Shown here in pieces: positions 1 through 9,188 of a stretch of DNA of 23,671 bases. Numbering within the stretch: position 1 is the stretch's first letter; the number at the start of each line of letters is the position of its first letter. The notes beneath the pieces are model-generated. The model ran no database searches, was not told the DNA's origin, and saw only the letters and a program-made list of their open reading frames with translations. Position numbers and translations under genes: made by a program. The DNA is taken from contig JADJMG010000023.1 of the NCBI GenBank assembly GCA_016709725.1, positions 1-23,671 of the forward strand, given 5' to 3'. Source of the DNA: Bacteroidota bacterium. GTDB taxonomy: Bacteria; Bacteroidota; Bacteroidia; AKYH767-A; OLB10.

Positions 1-247
1 CAGTGTGTTTAACTTTAAATCTCATCCCATCTTTTACTTTTACTGATCCGCCCGGAGATAAAATTCCTGTAGGTTTATTACCATGCCCTCTTTCATAGGT
101 TACAGAATATGTTCTTTCTGGATGTTGTGGAAAATCAGGAAATGCAAGTGTTACCACTTCGTTATATGTTATTTCATCTTTTTCTACTTCATGAGGTTCT
201 CCATTTACGGCAATTGTTACCTCTTTTTTTTCTTTAGTATTTGACAT
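1..247 (-). CDS. Multiubiquitin-domain protein (ubiquitin-like modifier), 3' part outside window
   Basis: About 82 codons are visible from the ATG at 245-247 to the window edge. After a charged N-terminus come segments typical of the bacterial multiubiquitin (Multi_ubiq) beta-grasp domain: VTIAVNGEPHEVE, ITYNEVVTLAFP, YSVTYERGHGNKPTG and LSPGGSVKVKDGMRFKVK. In this family one to several ubiquitin-like repeats occur in one chain, usually encoded beside E1-like (ThiF), E2-like and JAB peptidase genes, which suggests ubiquitin-like conjugation. Any such partners would lie left of position 1 and cannot be seen. Upstream on the same strand are a 45-residue basic protein, a WYL regulator and a Cas4-like/DEDD nuclease. 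The start is set by the only good ATG; a poor Shine-Dalgarno is normal for Bacteroidota. Family recognition is by eye and fairly secure; the function is inferred. Confidence 0.8.
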   Translation of the reverse strand, partial: MSNTKEKKEVTIAVNGEPHEVEKDEITYNEVVTLAFPDFPQHPERTYSVTYERGHGNKPTGILSPGGSVKVKDGMRFKVKHT

Positions 248-288
248 TTTATTATTTATTTAAGTGTTATATTATTTTTGTTTTAAAA

Positions 289-312
289 TTAAGTGAGTAA
301 TGCCTCACTTAA
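289..312. promoter_or_regulatory. Perfect 9-bp inverted repeat upstream of the multiubiquitin gene (operator or terminator)
   Basis: TTAAGTGAG-TAATGC-CTCACTTAA has 9-bp perfect arms and a 6-nt loop, ending 42 bp upstream of the ATG at 247. A further half-site TTAAGTG lies at 260-266. On the minus strand the right arm is followed by TTTTAAAA, so the hairpin could terminate transcripts from the upstream genes. A dimeric regulator site is also possible, and the WYL protein at 808-1797 is a candidate ligand. The rest of the 301-bp gene-free stretch 248-548 shows no ORF and no clear TAnnTTTG promoter. Confidence 0.45.
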
Positions 313-548
313 CAATTTAGCCAACTACTTTTTGCTATATCTGCAATACTAATAAGTAAAAGCATTGTAAAAGCTCCAAAATGCAATTAAATCAGCATTT
401 TTCCTTTTGCACGTATGCAATTATCATTATGGCAAAGACTGACTTCATTCCTATTTTGTAAATATTTACTCATATAAATATGTTTATAGATTAAGCTTAT
501 TTCCTTTCACATCACGACCGAAAGAATTAGCCGACCGAATTAAATAAA

Positions 549-685
549 TCATTTATTCGGATTACTTCTCTTACGAGGCTTTACAGGAACCGTTTTAGGT
601 CCTGGTTTAAGAGCATCAGAATATTTTCTTGGAATTGGAGATGGTGTTGACCTATTAGGAGGTTTACCGATACGGTTTTTGCCAT
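549..685 (-). CDS. Small basic, proline-rich protein (about 45 residues, one frameshift)
   Basis: The ATG at 683-685 leads into MAKNRIGKPPNRSTPSPIP and runs to a TGA at 549-551, if one base is restored to the A5 tract of the coding strand (forward T5 at 676-680). The product would be about 45 residues, rich in Pro, Lys and Arg, ending in KPRKRSNPNK, with no membrane segment and little predicted order. Without the correction the ATG frame stops after 34 residues. I do not recognise the family. It sits between the WYL gene and the multiubiquitin gene on the same strand, so it may be a partner or substrate of that system, but this is inference. It is supported by the strongly biased composition across the whole corrected frame and by the many similar homopolymer indels nearby. 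Confidence 0.45.
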
Positions 686-739
686 AACTTATTTATTTTA
701 AACGTTAATATTATTTCACGTTACAAATAAACTATGACT

Positions 740-760
740 TGACGCATCCCACATGCGTCA
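740..760. promoter_or_regulatory. Perfect 8-bp inverted repeat between the WYL and small-protein genes
   Basis: TGACGCAT-CCCAC-ATGCGTCA is a perfect 8-bp stem with a 5-nt loop. It lies 47 bp downstream of the WYL stop and 55 bp upstream of the small-protein start, beside A8 and T10 tracts at 763-788. On the minus strand no T-run follows the stem directly, so it is a poor intrinsic terminator. An operator or RNA processing hairpin is as likely. Confidence 0.35.
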
Positions 761-807
761 TTAAAAAAAAGTAAAATTTTTTTTTTATCACATTGATGTA
801 TAGCGAC

Positions 808-1797
808 TTAAAGCTTTAGAAAAGATGATTGAATTATATTAATTAAACTCTCTGGTGAAATTATTTTTGCTTGCTCACCATAACTTCTAATTTTTGAATA
901 AAAACTCATATGACGGAATTACTTTAACTTGGATTTTAAATTCATTTCATCATCTACAATAATTTGCTGAGTTGAATGGATAGGTAATGTTCTAAGATAA
1001 TTTCCTTGTTCTTGGGTAAAAGAAATAATCACATCTATAGGTTCTTCTTTAGGAACTGTAATTCCAAAGGAGTATTTAAAATGTTCTTCTGAATTAAACT
1101 CAATCGGCTCAAAAATATGCTCTGTAACAATAAGTGATACTATTCTATCTAGTGCAAGCGTCATAAAGCTATCATATTTATCATTTTTTCCTACAATGTA
1201 CCACATCTGTTTGTCCTCTTTCAAAAGTACTGGTTTAAATTCGTGCGTTTTAATTTATCCCGATCAAACCTTTGATATTCTACAATTATTTTCTTTCGAT
1301 GATGGATGGATTGTAGAATGTCAGGAATTAATTCTACACCTTCTATTGGTTCATGTTTTTCTGTTTCAAGCAATGTTTTAGCTTCAAACAACTGCTTGAG
1401 ATTTTCCGAAATATTTGCACTATCGATTACTTTTCTGATTGCTTCAGACATTTCTTGAAAAAAGTGGATATTCACTATACTGATTCATGGTTTTAGCATA
1501 AAAAAGTAAGGCGGTTATCTCTCCGTCTTCTAATTCCAAAAGAGTAAATATTTCTTTTTGTATACCTTCTGAATACCATTTTTTCGTCTTAGGGTCGGAC
1601 TTTATATTTAATTCTCTTCCAAATATTGTCGGATCATCTCTTAAATCTTGTAAATCTTTCTGTATTGTTCTGTACTTGGCATCAATACCACTATTGATAC
1701 ATGCTTGATGAATATCTTTTGAAGAGTGTATTCCAGATCTTCTAAGCACTTTTAATATGGCTCTATATCTTGGTATTGCTTGCTGGTTTTGTGCCAT
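808..1797 (-). CDS. WYL-domain transcriptional regulator (HTH plus WYL, several frameshifts)
   Basis: Reading across frames from the ATG at 1797 to the TAA at 808-810 gives about 330 residues. The N-terminus (AIPRYRAILKVLRRSGIHSS, then YRTIQKDLQDLRDD) is a winged HTH. The middle leads into WYL strands (ILQSIHHRKKIIVEYQRFD, then KEDKQMWYIVGKNDKYDSF). The last segment, IRSYGEQAKIISPESLIN, is the usual C-terminal WYL signature and comes into frame only after the apparent stop at 919. Breaks lie near 1470, 1225 and 900-925. WYL regulators such as BrxR and CapW repress defence operons and respond to a nucleic-acid ligand; that is family knowledge, and the target here is inferred. The gene starts 8 bp after the DUF2779 stop, so the two are probably cotranscribed. 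Perfect palindromes at 740-760 and 289-312 are possible operators. Confidence 0.85.
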
Positions 1798-1805
1798 AAG
1801 TTTGC

Positions 1806-3754
1806 TTAATTTATTAACTCTCTAAAATGCTCATAAATCATAACCATCGCTAAAGTATCTAACTCACAGTATTTCAGCAACGCACTTGTTAGCTCATCAA
1901 TTTCAGATTGCTCCATGTCTGTATATTGCAGTTTGCCGTAAGCGGTTAATGCTGCTCCACCATTGGCTATATCTTCTATTTCGGATAAAGTATTTTCTAT
2001 TTCATCTTCACTCCAACCGTCAAAAAGGGATGGTAGCATTTTATACGGACTTTTTTACAATATTATTTTCAATTTCTAACCAAACATGATTTTCCGAGAA
2101 ATTTTTACTGGATACATTTATTTGATTAAGAGGTTTTGAATATTTTTCCTGAAGAAATTTACTTGAATTTAATGAAGCTGGTAAAACTGCTTTTATGGAA
2201 TTAGAACCTTTGGTTGAAGGGTTGTAATAATATCGTTTTTCAACATCCCATAAATCAATCATATCTCGAGCACCGCGCCACTTAACAACACTATCTGATT
2301 TAGAATGAGAAATATTATGTATAAATTGTATTAACTCCTCTTTGTCATCTTGATCTGAATCAAGTAATTGGGCATATATTGCATTAAGTATTGTATTTTC
2401 GTGATTTGAATATTTAAAGATAGTTCCATTTTCTTTTTCTAAAGCTACTTTTAAAGCTCGCACAAACTCAAAATTTGGAAATATCCCTACTTTATTATTG
2501 ATATATTGGTTAGCGTGTTCAATTTACCATTTTCATAATAAATATGATGAGAAAACTGAAACGCTATTTGCTCATAAGGTTTTAAACCTTTATTAAAAGG
2601 TAAAGCGACAGCACTTGTTTCAAAATCTATGAAATGTAAAAGGAAATGCCCATTTATCCATTTCTTCTTTCAACCTTTCCGTGTCAACATATACTTCATC
2701 ATCATTGTTGACTTTTTTTCTATTTGAAGCCATTGCCTATGTGAAGTAGTTAATTTCTCTACTTCAACTTTTAACCCTATACTATCTTTGGTTAGTTCCT
2801 CTTTAAAATAAATTCCTTCTTCAAATAATATATTCCCTTTAGAAAAGAAATAAACATCAAATATATTGGGTTTCAAAAAATCACTCTCAGTCCAGTTATG
2901 TTGCTTAGTAAAAACACTCTTTAAATCCTGATTTTAACTCACTATCTTCACTTTTAAACTCACAGGATTTACAAGCACTAAAAGAAGTTTTCCAATTAGC
3001 GTATTCATCTTTTTGATAAAATTCTTTAAATTGATTAATAGATTCAATAAATGTAAGGCTTTCATGGTATTTGTATTTGTTTACTTCAATATCAGCAACA
3101 ATTTGTGTAACATTCTTTCTTCCTAGAACTGAATCGCCAGTTTCCTCAATAGAACTTACCTTTTTTTAAAATACCTGTTCTATTTTCTCCTTTACTCGAT
3201 TCTAAAAAGTTGGTTTAACCCATTTATACTTGCTTTCTTAGATTTATCAGCCATCATTATATATGATTGTATTTGCCATTCAGGAAAACATAATTGTATA
3301 ACATATTTTTGAAAAGCTATGTCAAAAAGATAAGGTTTCCAGCTACTAACCATTCTCTCCCTTTTCCCTATAAAGAGATACTCATCATCAGGAGTAAATG
3401 ATTTTGCTTTGACTTCTATTAATTCTATATTATTCCCTGTTTTTACTAGAATATCTGTTCTAATAAACAAGCCATCTATTAAAAATGCTGCCTCATAAAT
3501 AATTACATTTTCCTGCTTTAAGAGTTCTTGTGTTTGTTCAAATAAAAGTTGGTAATCCCAATCATTTCCTTCGATTAAAACACCATTTGGAAAATGCATT
3601 CTAGCCAATTCTTCTACTTGAAAACCACCTTCTGCCAATGCTTTAAAAAAAGTGTCAGATACCTTCATATCTGCATAGTCTTTTTCTTTGTATAATAAAG
3701 TTTGTTCGGGCATTCAAGACCAAGCTTAAATCTAGATTTTGTAAGTACTTTCAT
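1806..3754 (-). CDS. DUF2779 protein: Cas4-like PD-(D/E)XK nuclease fused to DEDD exonuclease domain
   Basis: Corrected for several indels, the gene encodes about 650 residues. I place the start at the ATG at 3752-3754, giving MKVLTKSRFKLGLECPNKLY, the expected family N-terminus; a lost base in the T5 tract 3681-3685 hides it. The N-terminal half has a PD-(D/E)XK core (IYEAAFLIDG, RTDILVK, IELIEVKAKS) and a late Q/Y-rich helix. The Cys in LECP plus a later CKSCEF...KECF cluster suggest a Cas4-type Fe-S site. The C-terminal half has exonuclease-like motifs: FIDFETSA (D-x-E), FKYSNHEN and YCELDTLAMV, plus the DUF2779 block YYYNPSTKGSNSIKAVLP. This implies DNA end processing; the substrate is unknown. 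Breaks lie near 3690, 3180, 2900, 2660, 2510 and 2040. It heads a minus-strand operon with the WYL gene. Confidence 0.82.
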
Positions 3755-3869
3755 TGTTTAGCATTTAATTTTTTTAACTCGCGTCATGATGTAATTATTC
3801 AAGCCGAGATCTGATTTTATTAATTGTTTCATGTTTAATAAATGTGAATGCCAATCGCACCACAATTAG

Positions 3870-4000
3870 GCATAACGTTCCGCAGATTTGCGATGGGCGG
3901 GATTTTCACCACAAATGTTTATTCGAAGATATAAACTTTTTGTAACCACAAAACTATATTCGGAGCACGAAACCCCGCCTATTGCAAATGTGCTGTTACC
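3870..4000. repeat. attC-like imperfect palindrome E2, downstream of the nuclease gene
   Basis: The left arm starts GCATAACGTTCCGCAGATTT and continues GCGATGGGCGGG. The right arm CCCCGCCTATTGCAAATG-TGCTGTTA is its imperfect reverse complement, pairing GGCGGG, TTGC, ATTTG and TAAC. The loop is about 75 nt and contains a smaller stem (TTTTTGT-AACC-ACAAAA). It lies 23 bp beyond the stop of the PD-(D/E)XK gene. It shares CGTTCC-N5-TTTGCG with the elements at 6761 and 12819. Size, terminal TAAC/GTTA boxes and placement recall integron attC sites, but no integrase is in the window. The neighbouring stretch 3755-3869 shows nothing clear. Confidence 0.55.
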
Positions 4001-4023
4001 TGCTGCCAAAGCAGTACTCCTTT

Positions 4024-4742
4024 TCATATCTGCTCCCATAATTCGGATAAACTGACCTCAATTGGTCGCTGGTTGTCATAGTAGACATTAACTACGCCCA
4101 GGAAGGACGGATTAATGATTTTTGTTAATCCACTTTCGATATCTCGATAAACTTCTTCTCGGAAGTCCAAGTCGAAGCCCCAAAAATTCGTGATGTTAAA
4201 AACATTGTGAAGGGGAATGATGTTCGAAGAACTTTCCAATTGTCCCTGATAGTTGTTTGTTTTAATAATTGACCCGCTGTATATATTGGTGATATCCACA
4301 TGTGACTTTTCCATGTTGACTCGTCTGGGAATTTTTGCTGTAGTTGTTGTACAGTATGAGTGTATAAAAGTAAATGGGAGTAGGGGGCTCTCGATAAGAT
4401 GTGATCAAGTTGTGAGAGGCTTACAGATTCAAAGTTTCCAGAATTGAAATCTCGTTTGGCCTCAATATGTGCTACACCTTTTAAAGTTTCACCACTTGAG
4501 AATTGAATATTAACTAAGAGTGCAATATCTCCGTAGTTTGTTTCTTGTTTTCCTCTATTCTTAAATGAACGCCAGTCAACAATTTTTGACCAGTCTTGGA
4601 AATGAATTGTCTTGCGGCTAAACAATTCTCTCAATTGTTTCATAAGTAGAAACGAAATATGATTTTCGTCCCACTCATATGGATACGAACTATTGCAGAT
4701 GTCTGTGAAAATTGTTTCAAGTTTATTTACTGTCTGTCTCAT
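4024..4742 (-). CDS. PD-(D/E)XK nuclease-like protein (third gene of ATPase operon)
   Basis: About 240 residues from the ATG at 4742 to the TGA at 4024, with one frameshift near 4310 joining TFPDES-like sequence to SHVDITNIYSGSII. A restriction-endonuclease-type core is visible: NYGDIALLVNI, a short insert, then GVAHIEAKRDFNSGNF, giving D...E-A-K in the expected spacing, followed by a helix SLSQLDHIL and a strand HLLLYTH. No DNA-binding domain is obvious in it. The start overlaps the preceding gene's stop by 4 nt (ATGA), which implies translational coupling with the 84-residue protein and the ATPase. The operon ends 23 bp before an attC-like palindrome. The nuclease call rests on motif recognition; the target is unknown, and a defence role is inferred from the neighbourhood. 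Confidence 0.6.
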
Positions 4743-4993
4743 TTATGCATTGTTGGTTGATGTTTGCTATATCGCCATAGGATTGCAGGTAGTGGTTTAG
4801 GGTATGTGCAGTTGGGTAATTGACCAACTGTTCGTCCAGAAATGAAGCTAAATTTATAACTAAAAGCTGGATTTAAGAAATACTGTTCAACAGTATTAAG
4901 TCCGCCGAAACTATGGCTTGGATATGCACTACCGATGATTGCTTCAACGTCTAGCCCCAATTGCACAAGACCTTTTGTTGTGCGTTCGTTCAT
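4739..4993 (-). CDS. 84-residue protein of unknown function, middle gene of ATPase-nuclease operon
   Basis: Open from the ATG at 4993 to the TGA at 4739 with no break. Both ends overlap neighbours by 4 nt (ATGA at 4990-4993 and 4739-4742), so it is translationally coupled to the ATPase upstream and the nuclease downstream. It begins MNERTTKGLVQLGLDVEAII and has a central aromatic stretch NPAFSYKFSFISGRTVG. No signal peptide, membrane helix or catalytic motif is evident. I do not recognise the family. It might be an adaptor between the ATPase and nuclease, or a fragment of a larger protein broken by an indel; the exact 4-nt overlaps favour a separate gene. Confidence 0.6.
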   Translation of the reverse strand: MNERTTKGLVQLGLDVEAIIGSAYPSHSFGGLNTVEQYFLNPAFSYKFSFISGRTVGQLPNCTYPKPLPAILWRYSKHQPTMHK

Positions 4994-6314
4994 TCGTCTT
5001 TTAAAGCGTAAGCAAAAAAGTAGCCCTTTGGTAAAACTTGTATTGATTTTCTTCTGCTATCATTTTCATCAACTACTGTTGTAACAAGCCCCAATTTCTC
5101 TAACCCTTTTATTGCAGTTTTAAATGTGTTTATATTTGGAAAATCCAATTTTTCAAAGTCGCTAAACGAAATGGTCTCATCGTTTTTATCTATGTCTAAT
5201 AACTTGGAGAACAATTCAAATTCGTTTGGTTTTATCGTTAATTCAATATCTTTCCTATAACTAGATGATTTTTTAGTTAACCAATCTAGAAAAACTTCAT
5301 CCTTGTCGTTCTTTTCAACAGGTTCTTTATATCCGTCGGAAATCCAAAAGCAATATTCGCCAGCATATTTCAGAGTGCTTCGTATATTTTCATTTTAGAA
5401 TTTCATATAAAATCGAAAATGCAGTATGTGAAATTGGTAAGTAACTACTTGCATTCATCCGATACTTCTGTATTCGTTTATTAAAAAGTTCTTCTAAATA
5501 TTTTGGATTTATTCCCTTTATAATTATTGGGTCGTGTAAATAACCTTCGAGTCTTGGCGAAGCTAATATGCCTGTTACAATACCAAAGGAACCGCAAATG
5601 ACCCATTTAATTCCGTGAATACTAAAAAGTGTGTCACGAAGATTTTCAACTATTTTTCTTGCCTCTGAAGATGTTTTTAATAATTCTAAATTGTCAATTA
5701 CGCATACAATACCGCCATCATTGTTTCTAAATATTAACTTGAGCCAAGTTCTAACAATTTGCTCAATTCCAGTTTGTTCAAATCCCGAAGTCTCATTTAA
5801 TTGTATATTTTTTGCACCTCCAATTCCAAAACTAAAAAGTCCAACCGAAGCTGAGTAATCTGTATTTTGCGGATTGTGAAGCCAATTATCTACTTCGTTT
5901 AGATTGTTAGGGAGTTGGATTTTTAAATTTTAAAACTCTCTTTATTTTGAATGATAGTTTGTGCAATTGATAGAAAACTTTTTCTCTAAAATTATCAGTA
6001 TTAGTACCTTTCTCAAATTGAAAGATATTATTACAACCAAAGAAAAGAGGGTTTGGTTCTTCAAAGTTTTTCTTATCCTTATTTTCAATATATTTCAACA
6101 AGGCACGGTATACTCCAACATTAATTATACTCGTTTTTCCAATACCAACATTTCCTTCAATTGTTACGATTCGGTTTCCGTTATAAAGCCTTTTCAAAAA
6201 TCTTTCAATATCAACTTCTCTTCCAACAATTAAATCGTTGCCTACATCATCAGCGGGCAAAGCTGTTATTTCAAAAGGATCTTTTTTGAATTTCCAACTA
6301 GTGTAGATGTCCAT
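4990..6314 (-). CDS. AAA/ORC-like P-loop ATPase with C-terminal winged helix (frameshifted)
   Basis: Corrected for indels near 5935 and at the T4 tract 5393-5396, the gene encodes about 440 residues starting MDIYTSWKFKKDPFEITALP. The N-terminal domain has LIVGREVDIERFLKRL, a Walker A motif TIEGNVGIGKTSIIN and a Walker B-like strand GGIVCVIDNLELL, followed by WVICGSFGIVTG, a sensor-like strand. The C-terminal ~130 residues resemble a winged helix (ISFSDFEKLDFPNINTFKTA, then LEKLGLVTTVVDENDSRRKS). This is the ORC/Cdc6-like or MarR-tailed arrangement seen in STAND-related switch ATPases. It heads a three-gene operon with 4-nt overlaps. A promoter carried by rng-repeat copy A lies about 145 bp upstream. 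A DNA- or phage-sensing role is inference. Confidence 0.75.
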
Positions 6315-6441
6315 ACATTGCTTAGTTTTAAGTATAAGTGAATAGAACTTCTAATTTTAAGTGAGATGCCGATTGATTGACCTCCAACATACGATTACTT
6401 CAGGTTCATCTCCTAAATCCTCAATTATGGTTTAGGTTTTA

Positions 6442-6757
6442 CAGATGCTTCATATCCCAAATATACTTTTTAAACCAAGCAAACAACCAAAAAACCCCAC
6501 CAAAAAGTTTTCACTAAGTACAAGTACGTACTCAATCCCCGCCATCGACGAAAAGCAATTAAATATTAAATAATAGGTATTGTTGAAAGCTTAAGCTTTT
6601 AAGAATAAAAGCGCTTAAAGCTTAATCTCTTCCCCTGCGTATTAAAAAATGAAATTCCATTATATGGTAGGAGGATGGGTTCAATTCTTACCCAGCTTTA
6701 TATTTCTTGCGCCCTTTTCATTGAATGATTTGAATTTCCAAAATTAGTTTTAAAAAG
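6442..6757 (-). repeat. rng 3'-end repeat, copy A (most diverged)
   Basis: This is a degenerate copy of the rng 3' end plus downstream DNA, matching 15240-15590 over about 315 bp. It keeps the translated tail GEEIKL-stop (stop at about 6614), the block TGAATTTCCAAAA, the palindrome AGTACGTACT (6523-6532) and the promoter at 6458-6483. It carries many more substitutions and indels than copy B and no longer reads as an open rng tail. Together with the attC-like element at 6761 it fills most of the 620-bp gene-free stretch 6315-6935; 6315-6441 shows nothing else. Confidence 0.85.
6458..6483 (-). promoter_or_regulatory. Bacteroidota-type promoter in rng-repeat copy A
   Basis: On the minus strand TATATTTG (6465-6458) matches TAnnTTTG, with TTTG starting 18 nt upstream at 6483. 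It points at the ATPase operon starting at 6314, leaving a leader of about 135 nt. The same pair is kept in copies B and C although the flanks have diverged, which supports function. Confidence 0.5.
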
Positions 6758-6760
6758 TAG

Positions 6761-6922
6761 GGGACGTTCCAAGTCTTTGCGTTGTTAGGCATTTGGAACC
6801 GTAAAATGTCGTTCAGCATTAAACTTGATACGAAGCACAAATGTTCATTTAACCACTGAGCCTTCTATTTCTTAACTCCCTTGTTACCGGATGCCCTACT
6901 CGCCTTTTCAAAGAAACGTCCC
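6761..6922. repeat. attC-like imperfect palindrome E3, downstream of the NACHT gene
   Basis: GGGACGTTCC (6761-6770) pairs with GAAACGTCCC (6913-6922), and the inner segments GCG...GGCAT/ATGCC...CGC also pair. It shares CGTTCC-N5-TTTGCG with the elements at 3870 and 12819. A 42-bp inner segment (6821-6862) matches 10464-10505 of element E4 at about 36 of 42 positions. It begins right where rng-repeat copy A ends and stops 13 bp before the NACHT stop codon. Confidence 0.5.
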
Positions 6923-6935
6923 TTAATATTTGCTG

Positions 6936-9178
6936 TCAGAATTGTTTTATAAAATTTTCGTAACTTCCTTTACTGTTTTTTAATGCTGCTTCGATTTGTG
7001 CAAATGAAACACTTAACTTATACATGCTCTTTTGTCTTTCTACCTCAATAAGAATTTTATGTCTTAACAAGTCTGGGAGGATTTCCTGAAAAAGAGGTTT
7101 GCGTTTGGCCCTAATCTCATTTTAAAAATAGCTTCACTAATAGGTGTGTTAGAACGCACATATCGTCTTAACGCTTTTTCTGTCAATTCTATCTTCTCAT
7201 CATCTATAACTTCAATTGAAATTAATTCAGGTTCATTATTTGTTCTTTTAATTTCAATTCCTTTTCCTTTTAGGAATAGTTCAATAGAGTATTTTTCATA
7301 ATAGCCCTTTTCTTTCGCACTATCATAAACTGTTGAAATTTCGCAGTCAATTAATTTAACAGAATAAAAGGAAGTATTGTGATTCATTTCTAATCGGTCA
7401 AATTGGCAGCGAATAAAGTTGCAGTTCGAAATTTTAGAAGATGCTAGTGAGGTGTTTTGAAAATGGCATTCCTCGAAAGTTATCTTATTTAGTTCAATAG
7501 CAAGTAATGAATTAGTTGGCAATTCGTAATTCTTAATATTGATGTTAGGTATTTCCTCGTTGCTTAGAATACGTATTACAATATTTCCAGCATTTTCTTT
7601 AACATAAGAGAATTGATTTTCTCCTTTCACAATTAAATCAAGTTTTAATATTAAGTCTTCGTAGCTTTTGGTTTGTGATTCAATTCTTGTAACAACTGAA
7701 TCACTCGCCTGAAATGGTAAAGGAGATTTTTTTAAAAGGGACTTGGCATCTTGAATTTTGTTTTTTAGAATATTGTTTCCAATGGCTATTCCCAAAAAGA
7801 ACTCATAAAATTCTTCATGGTCAAAACCGTAGCTAGAATTGTTGGGATCTGTTCTTACAATTAGGGCATGTTGCTTTAATCTTTCCTTAATTTGGCGGCT
7901 TGTTTGAATATCAAATCCATTTTTGTTCAGCAAACATTTCAGAAATTAAATCGAGTATGGAATCCTTCAAACTTTCAGCGCTATTAACCCACATTTCTTC
8001 TGCAAGAAGCGAAAGTAGTTCATAGTGTTGTTCAACTGTAAGAATTGGTTTGAACGTTTCGCCAGATGAATCAATCCATTTATAATTTGCTTCTCTTTCA
8101 ATAATTACATTTACAAACGCGGGGAAATAATTTTTTACTGACTCTAACTTAGAAACTAACTCACGGACGTCACCAATACTCATGAAGACATCAATAAGTT
8201 GTTTAACCAAAACTTGTCGAGTAAGAATGGGATGTGATTTATCATTCAATTTTTCACTTACTAAATCATAAATCTCCTCAGAATTTTTGATTGATTTATT
8301 ATTACAGTATTCAATGAACTGCTCTTTATTCCATCGTTCAATTTTCAGACGTGCAAACGAAACAGAAACAGAACTATTAATTGTATCAAGGAATTTGCTT
8401 GTGAACTGAAACTTTTATATTCAAAATAAGCTTTTCGTGCTGCAATCAAAATGGACTCTGAAGATTGAAGTTTGTTAATTAGACCGCCAGTTGCTGTAAG
8501 GGCTTCTGTAGTTGAACTCTGCATAAACATTTCTTCAAAGCCGTCAAACGCAGGTACAATAAATCCTAGACGAACAAGTTCAATAAACGAATCATAATAG
8601 AGGTAACGGAAACGAAGATTGTTAACAATTGAAGCGATTACTATATCGTCAAATCTTAAGAATGGTCTTCCTCCTAAGGAATAGGCAATAAAAAGCCAGT
8701 CTGACTTTTCTCTTTAAAATTTTTCGCTTGTTGATTCGCTAATTGGTTTATTAAAGTAGTTTTCCTTCACCAGCGTCAGAGGTTAGATAAACTATGCTAG
8801 ATGTTCCTGCAATTTTTCTGCTCAGAATTTCTACTAGCTTATTTGTTGTTTGAGAAACATCTTGTTCATTCTCTAAGGGGTCGAATTCTAATTCATCAAT
8901 CAGCTTTCCACAAGGATTTACAAATGATTTGTCATTTGGAATGTAGTCAATGATTCTGTCCGCTAATTGGCAAGCAAGCTATTCGATTGCGAATCCAATT
9001 TGTTGCACTGTCTTCATAATCGTTCTCTTGTACGAACAAAACACCATCCTTATTTATGATTCTTGCTTGAATAAGTTCACTTCGGATTTCCGTGAGTAAA
9101 GTACCCTTTTTCAAACTCAAGGTCGGTTGGTTTATCAGCGAATGATGTTATTATTCTTTTAAAGTCTCCAATATTCAT
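6936..9178 (-). CDS. NACHT/STAND-like NTPase with pentapeptide-like segment and C-terminal helical tail
   Basis: Read across frames from the ATG at 9178 to the TGA at 6936-6938, the product is about 745 residues. The start (MNIGDFKRIITSFADKPTDL) lies 10 bp after the NYN stop. A Walker A motif (SDAGEGKTTLINQLA) appears once the lost base in the T4 tract 8760-8763 is restored. A NACHT-like Walker B follows (LGFIVPAFDGFEEMF). Then come a helical region, FDHEEFYEFFLG, and a C-terminal stretch with pentapeptide-like repeats (FEECHFQNTSLASSKISNCN). The tail past the apparent stop at 7064 continues LPDLLRHKILIEVERQKSMY to FIKQF. STAND/NACHT proteins act as oligomerising sensors in defence. Here the nearest effector is the NYN nuclease encoded just upstream, which is inference. 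Other breaks lie near 9110, 8970, 8710, 8390 and 7915. Confidence 0.75.
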
Positions 9179-9188
9179 AGCTGTAAAT

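Noticed and set aside
3795..3815. A stretch containing TTCAAGCCGAGATC that looks like part of a class 1 integron aadA attC site
   Set aside because: Only about 14 bases match a remembered sequence, with no surrounding attC structure; probably chance and not checkable here.
6936..9178. Reading the NACHT region as several small independent genes
   Set aside because: Walker A, Walker B, the helical region and the tail follow in order on one strand and join through single-base indels, as in the other broken genes.
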